A stretch of 64,000 nucleotides of DNA from Nocardia sp. CY41 (GTDB lineage: Bacteria; Actinomycetota; Actinomycetes; Mycobacteriales; Mycobacteriaceae): assembly GCF_009829325.1 (NCBI RefSeq), contig NZ_VUOS01000030.1:1-64000 (forward strand), in the 5' to 3' direction. Shown here piece after piece: positions 61,149-64,000 of the stretch. Position 1 is the first letter of the stretch, and every line of letters starts with the position of its first letter. The position numbers were made by a program, and so were the translations under genes. The notes under the pieces are model-generated. The model was not told where the DNA came from. It did no database searches and saw only the letters and a list, made by a program, of their open reading frames with translations.

Positions 61149-61994
61149 TCAGGCGACGGCTTCGGAACGGGAGAGCATGATCGTGGTGGCGACCATGACG
61201 ACCACCGCACCCGCGGTGACCACCAGCCCGGCGGTGTCCGCGCGCAACCGCTCGTCGAGCACGGCGATGCCGATGAACGCGGCGGCCAGTGGCTCGGCGA
61301 CCGTGACGGCCGGCAGCGAAGCGGTCAGCGGCCCTACTTGATAGGCGCGCTGTTGCAGGTAGACACCGGTCACGCCGGCCGCGACCAGCGCCCAGGTCTG
61401 CCAGCCGCTCAGCACGTCTGCCACACCGTGTTCGAACAGACCGGTGACGTAGTCGGTGAGTGCGGCGGCCAGCCCGTACAGCGCGCCGCTCGCGGCCCCC
61501 AGCAGCAGCGCGCGCCACGCGGGCTCGCGCGCCGCGATTCCCGCGGCCGTGGCGGCCACGATCAGGCCGACCAGGAGGCCGAGCGGCAGGAGCCACTCGC
61601 GCAGCGGCGCACCGGTATCACCTTCGGTCGGATCGCCGACGAGCACGAAGCAGGCCAGCGCGGCGGTCAGCGCGAGCGCGGTCGCCCACGTGCGCGGCGC
61701 CACACGGCGATCGTTGAGGCGGGCGGACAGCGGCAGTGCGAATACCAGCGCGCTCACCAAGATCGGCTGCACCAGCAGGACCGCGCCCAGGGCGAGGGCG
61801 GCGACCTGCATGGCATACCCGCCCGCGTCTCCGAGGACGCCGGCCCACCAGCGGGGGGCGCGCAGCAGCGAGCGGACCAGCGACTGGCTCTCCGGCACCG
61901 CGGCCGCCGCACTCTGCTGCGCGACCGCGGCGACCGCGAACAGGAGCGCGGCCAGCAGTGCGCAGCCGACGGCGGCTGCCGGATGGGTCGACAC
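61149..61994 (-). CDS. DMT-superfamily (EamA-like) transporter
   Basis: A 281-residue protein with about nine to ten membrane helices in the drug/metabolite transporter arrangement (CALLAALLFAVAAVAQQ, LLVQPILVSALVFALPLSA, WALVAAGVTGVYLQQRAYQVG, VVTAGAVVVMVATTIM). It probably exports a small metabolite. GTG 61994 is 4 bases after the helicase stop at 61999, so it follows the helicase in one operon. In M. tuberculosis gnd1 occupies the corresponding stretch next to guaB1. Confidence 0.88.
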   Translation of the reverse strand: MSTHPAAAVGCALLAALLFAVAAVAQQSAAAAVPESQSLVRSLLRAPRWWAGVLGDAGGYAMQVAALALGAVLLVQPILVSALVFALPLSARLNDRRVAPRTWATALALTAALACFVLVGDPTEGDTGAPLREWLLPLGLLVGLIVAATAAGIAAREPAWRALLLGAASGALYGLAAALTDYVTGLFEHGVADVLSGWQTWALVAAGVTGVYLQQRAYQVGPLTASLPAVTVAEPLAAAFIGIAVLDERLRADTAGLVVTAGAVVVMVATTIMLSRSEAVA

Positions 61995-61998
61995 CCAA

Positions 61999-63594
61999 CT
62001 AGTTTGCTGCTCGATTGCTTCGAGTGGGAGACTGCTGGGCTCGCACGGCGCGTCGCCGAGGTCGGCCCGCCGTGTCGCCGGATGCGGAAGTGGCGGCGCG
62101 GCCGGCGAAACCGCTCCTCGTGCCCGAGGTGCGAGCGGGCGTGCCCTTGGCCGAACCAGCGCCGCGGCCTCCGGTCTTGCTCACGACGGGTTTTGCGTCG
62201 CCGCGTCGGCGTGCGGGCGTGGTGACCGATTCGCTACCGCGGCCCGCTCCTGCGGCCGACCGGGTCCCGGGCTGCTCGGCCGCCGTGCCCCGGCCACCGG
62301 CGGTCGCGGGCGTACCACGCTTGCCGGACTTGCGCCGTGCCGGTTTCGCGGGTGCCGCGGCCGGGGTGGCCACCGGCGCGGCCGCCGCGACCGGGATACC
62401 GGACGGGCGGCGGGCGCCGGTGATCTCGATCAGCGTACGGTCACCGGGACGGACCGCGACCCCGTCGACCTCGACACCCACCTTGCGGGCCATGGCCTCG
62501 ACGTCGCGGCGCTCTTCGTCCATCACCAGCGTGACGACCACGCCGTCCTCGCCCGCGCGGGCGGTGCGCCCGGCCCGGTGCAGATAGGCCTTCGGCTCCG
62601 GCGGCGGATCGACGTGCACGACGAGGGAGATCCCGTCGACGTGGATGCCGCGCGCCGCGACATCGGTGGTGACCAGCACCGGCACCGAGCCGTCGGCGAA
62701 CGCGGCGAGGGTGCGCGTGCGGTTGTTCTGCGCCTTGCCGCCGTGCAGCGCGCCCGCGGCGACGCCCGCCCCGCGCAACTGCTTGGCGAGCCGATCGGCG
62801 CCGTGCTTGGTGCGGACGAACATGATGGTCAGCCCCTCGCGGGCGGCGATCTCGGTGGCGATCGCCCGTTTGGCCACTTTGTCACCGACGTACAGCAGGT
62901 GATGCGACATCGTGGTGACCGACGCCGACGGCGGCGCGGTGGAATGCGTGACGGGGGCGCGCAGATAGCGCTTGACCAGCTTGTCCACCTCGCCGTCGAG
63001 CGTGGCCGAGAACAGCAGGCGCTGTCCGTCGCGGGGGGTCCGGTCCAGTAGCTTGGTCACCTGCGGCAGGAAGCCCATGTCGGCCATGTGGTCGGCCTCG
63101 TCCAGGGCGGTGATCAGCACGTCGGACAGATCGGCGGACCCCTGTGCGAGGAGGTCGGCGAGCCGTCCCGGCGTGGCGATGAGCAGGTCGACGCCGCGGG
63201 CGAGCCGGTCGGCCTGGCGCTTGATCGGGGCGCCGCCGACCACCGAGGCGACCCGCAAGCCGAGCGCGAGCGCGGGTTCGTCGAGCGCCCGCTCGATCTG
63301 CGCGGCCAGTTCGCGGGTCGGCACCAGGACGAGTCCGCGCGGGCGGCCGGGCTTGGCCGAAGCGCCCGTCAGGCGGGTGAGCATCGGGAGGCCGAAGGCG
63401 AGCGTCTTCCCGGAACCGGTGGGTCCGCGGCCGAGCACGTCCTTACCGGCCAAGACGTCCGGCGCAGTGGCGGCCTGAATCGGGAACGGCGTCTCGATGC
63501 CGTCGCGTCGCAGTGCTTGTACGAGCACGGCGGGCAGGCCCAGATCCGCGAAGGTCGCGGTGGGCGCCGCGGCGACGGTGGTCGAGGGGGTCAC
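61999..63594 (-). CDS. DEAD-box RNA helicase
   Basis: A 531-residue helicase. A Q-motif lies in FADLGL/TPFPIQAA, Walker A in RGPTGSGKT, then PTRELAAQI, GGAPIKRQ, TPGRLADLL, motif II with DEAD (ALDEADHM), the SAT motif (LFSAT), and HRAGRTARAG (motif VI). The C-terminal ~130 residues are Ala/Arg/Lys/Gly-rich low complexity, likely an RNA-binding tail. It remodels RNA, perhaps rRNA or mRNA at low temperature. GTG 63594 is the start. The DMT transporter gene follows 4 bases after its stop. Confidence 0.93.
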   Translation of the reverse strand: MTPSTTVAAAPTATFADLGLPAVLVQALRRDGIETPFPIQAATAPDVLAGKDVLGRGPTGSGKTLAFGLPMLTRLTGASAKPGRPRGLVLVPTRELAAQIERALDEPALALGLRVASVVGGAPIKRQADRLARGVDLLIATPGRLADLLAQGSADLSDVLITALDEADHMADMGFLPQVTKLLDRTPRDGQRLLFSATLDGEVDKLVKRYLRAPVTHSTAPPSASVTTMSHHLLYVGDKVAKRAIATEIAAREGLTIMFVRTKHGADRLAKQLRGAGVAAGALHGGKAQNNRTRTLAAFADGSVPVLVTTDVAARGIHVDGISLVVHVDPPPEPKAYLHRAGRTARAGEDGVVVTLVMDEERRDVEAMARKVGVEVDGVAVRPGDRTLIEITGARRPSGIPVAAAAPVATPAAAPAKPARRKSGKRGTPATAGGRGTAAEQPGTRSAAGAGRGSESVTTPARRRGDAKPVVSKTGGRGAGSAKGTPARTSGTRSGFAGRAATSASGDTAGRPRRRAVRAQQSPTRSNRAAN

Positions 63595-63774
63595 GAGGAA
63601 GATGTGCCTTTCGTCGCACGGCGCGTTCCAGCGGAACGCGCTGTTCGGTGGGGTGGAGGGCGGTGCACGATGCGGTTCACCGCGCTGCGGCGCGGGCGAT
63701 GACGCGCGCCTGGTGGAGCGAGAGGGTGCGGCCGACCGGAGGCGGACCGAATTTCCAGGATACGTGCCGCGGGC

Positions 63775-64000
63775 TCAGCCGTGGAACAGCCGGCTCAGTT
63801 CCACGAGCCAGGGTACGGCCACGGCCTGTGTCGGCACCACCAGGATGGCGGCGGAGCCGAGATAGGCGGCCGTGGCGATGCGGATGTCACCGATCCGCTC
63901 GCTGAGCCGCTGGATGCGGATGAGCGTGGTCGGGCCGCCCGCGGCGAGCGCGCCTTGCGGCGCGGTGGATTTCGCACACGCGACGAGGGCGCGGGCCAGG
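63775..64000 (-). CDS. M56-family metallopeptidase, C-terminal part (partial)
   Basis: This is the last 74 codons of a minus-strand gene running off the window. The end reads LARALVACAKSTA, LIRIQRLSERIGD, then a hydrophobic IATAAYLGSAAILVV segment and the terminus VELSRLFHG. The pattern fits the C-terminus of BlaR1/M56 membrane peptidases, and the position after guaB1 matches Rv1845c, which pairs with a BlaI repressor. The catalytic HExxH lies outside the window, so the call is inferred. Confidence 0.6.
   Translation of the reverse strand, partial: LARALVACAKSTAPQGALAAGGPTTLIRIQRLSERIGDIRIATAAYLGSAAILVVPTQAVAVPWLVELSRLFHG

Overview
The window is about 64 kb of high-GC actinobacterial chromosome. 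It most resembles Nocardia or a close mycolic-acid-containing relative in Mycobacteriales (Rhodococcus, Mycobacterium). This is inferred from gene content rather than a database match. The evidence is a glycine-decarboxylase / GarA / MerR / DUF151 / MerR / GcvP / GlcB / CNNM / GuaB1 / M56 gene order that follows M. tuberculosis Rv1822 to Rv1845c, many GTG starts, WhiB and GarA proteins, ChoD- and AcrA1-type lipid enzymes, and several apparently leaderless promoters. No insertion sequence, phage, CRISPR array or tRNA was found.

Layout. 1-350: the last bases of a 23S rRNA, a 5S rRNA and a strong terminator. 0.4-10.9 kb: accessory metabolism and regulators (two IclR proteins, an SDR plus a DapB-like dehydrogenase, a class V aminotransferase, a SnoaL-like protein, a secreted expansin-like protein, a TetR/FAD-dehydrogenase pair and a zinc alcohol dehydrogenase). 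11-18 kb: a secreted cutinase, a two-domain AcrA1-type acyl-CoA reductase, a lipoprotein 5'-nucleotidase, heme oxygenase and a ThrE exporter. 18-24.6 kb: an F420-type oxidoreductase with a KstR-like box, a RaaS-type TetR with its ABC exporter (matching Rv1217c-Rv1219c), and a long acyl-CoA dehydrogenase. 24.6-28.8 kb: a NERD protein, a DUF2252 protein and a ChoD-family GMC oxidoreductase.

29-40 kb is the conserved block: pgsA-like, gcvH, garA, ftsR-like MerR, DUF151, a second MerR, an M14 peptidase, a tandem glycine riboswitch with gcvP, an ArsR/SRPBCC pair, and a VWA protein like Rv1836c. 40-48 kb is another accessory stretch: WhiB and HNH, DM13, two acyl-CoA dehydrogenases, HxlR, and a four-gene SDR/ADH/TetR/FadE operon. 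From 48 kb the conserved order resumes with glcB. It continues after an insert (a 33-codon gene bracketed by hairpins, a membrane protein, a thioesterase-like protein, an NQO1-like flavoprotein, an LVIVD/DUF305 exported pair and a glycosylase-like protein) with two CNNM proteins and guaB1. After that come a DEAD-box helicase, a DMT transporter and the C-terminus of an M56 peptidase.

The themes are lipid and steroid oxidation with local TetR, IclR, ArsR and HxlR control, and glycine and glyoxylate metabolism: gcvH and gcvP with a glycine riboswitch, the GarA switch, and malate synthase. Several palindromes lie exactly where operators should be. The most novel items are the 33-aa gene cassette, a ferredoxin-like cysteine motif inside ChoD, a structured leader before the CNNM genes, and the coupled LVIVD-DUF305 exported pair.
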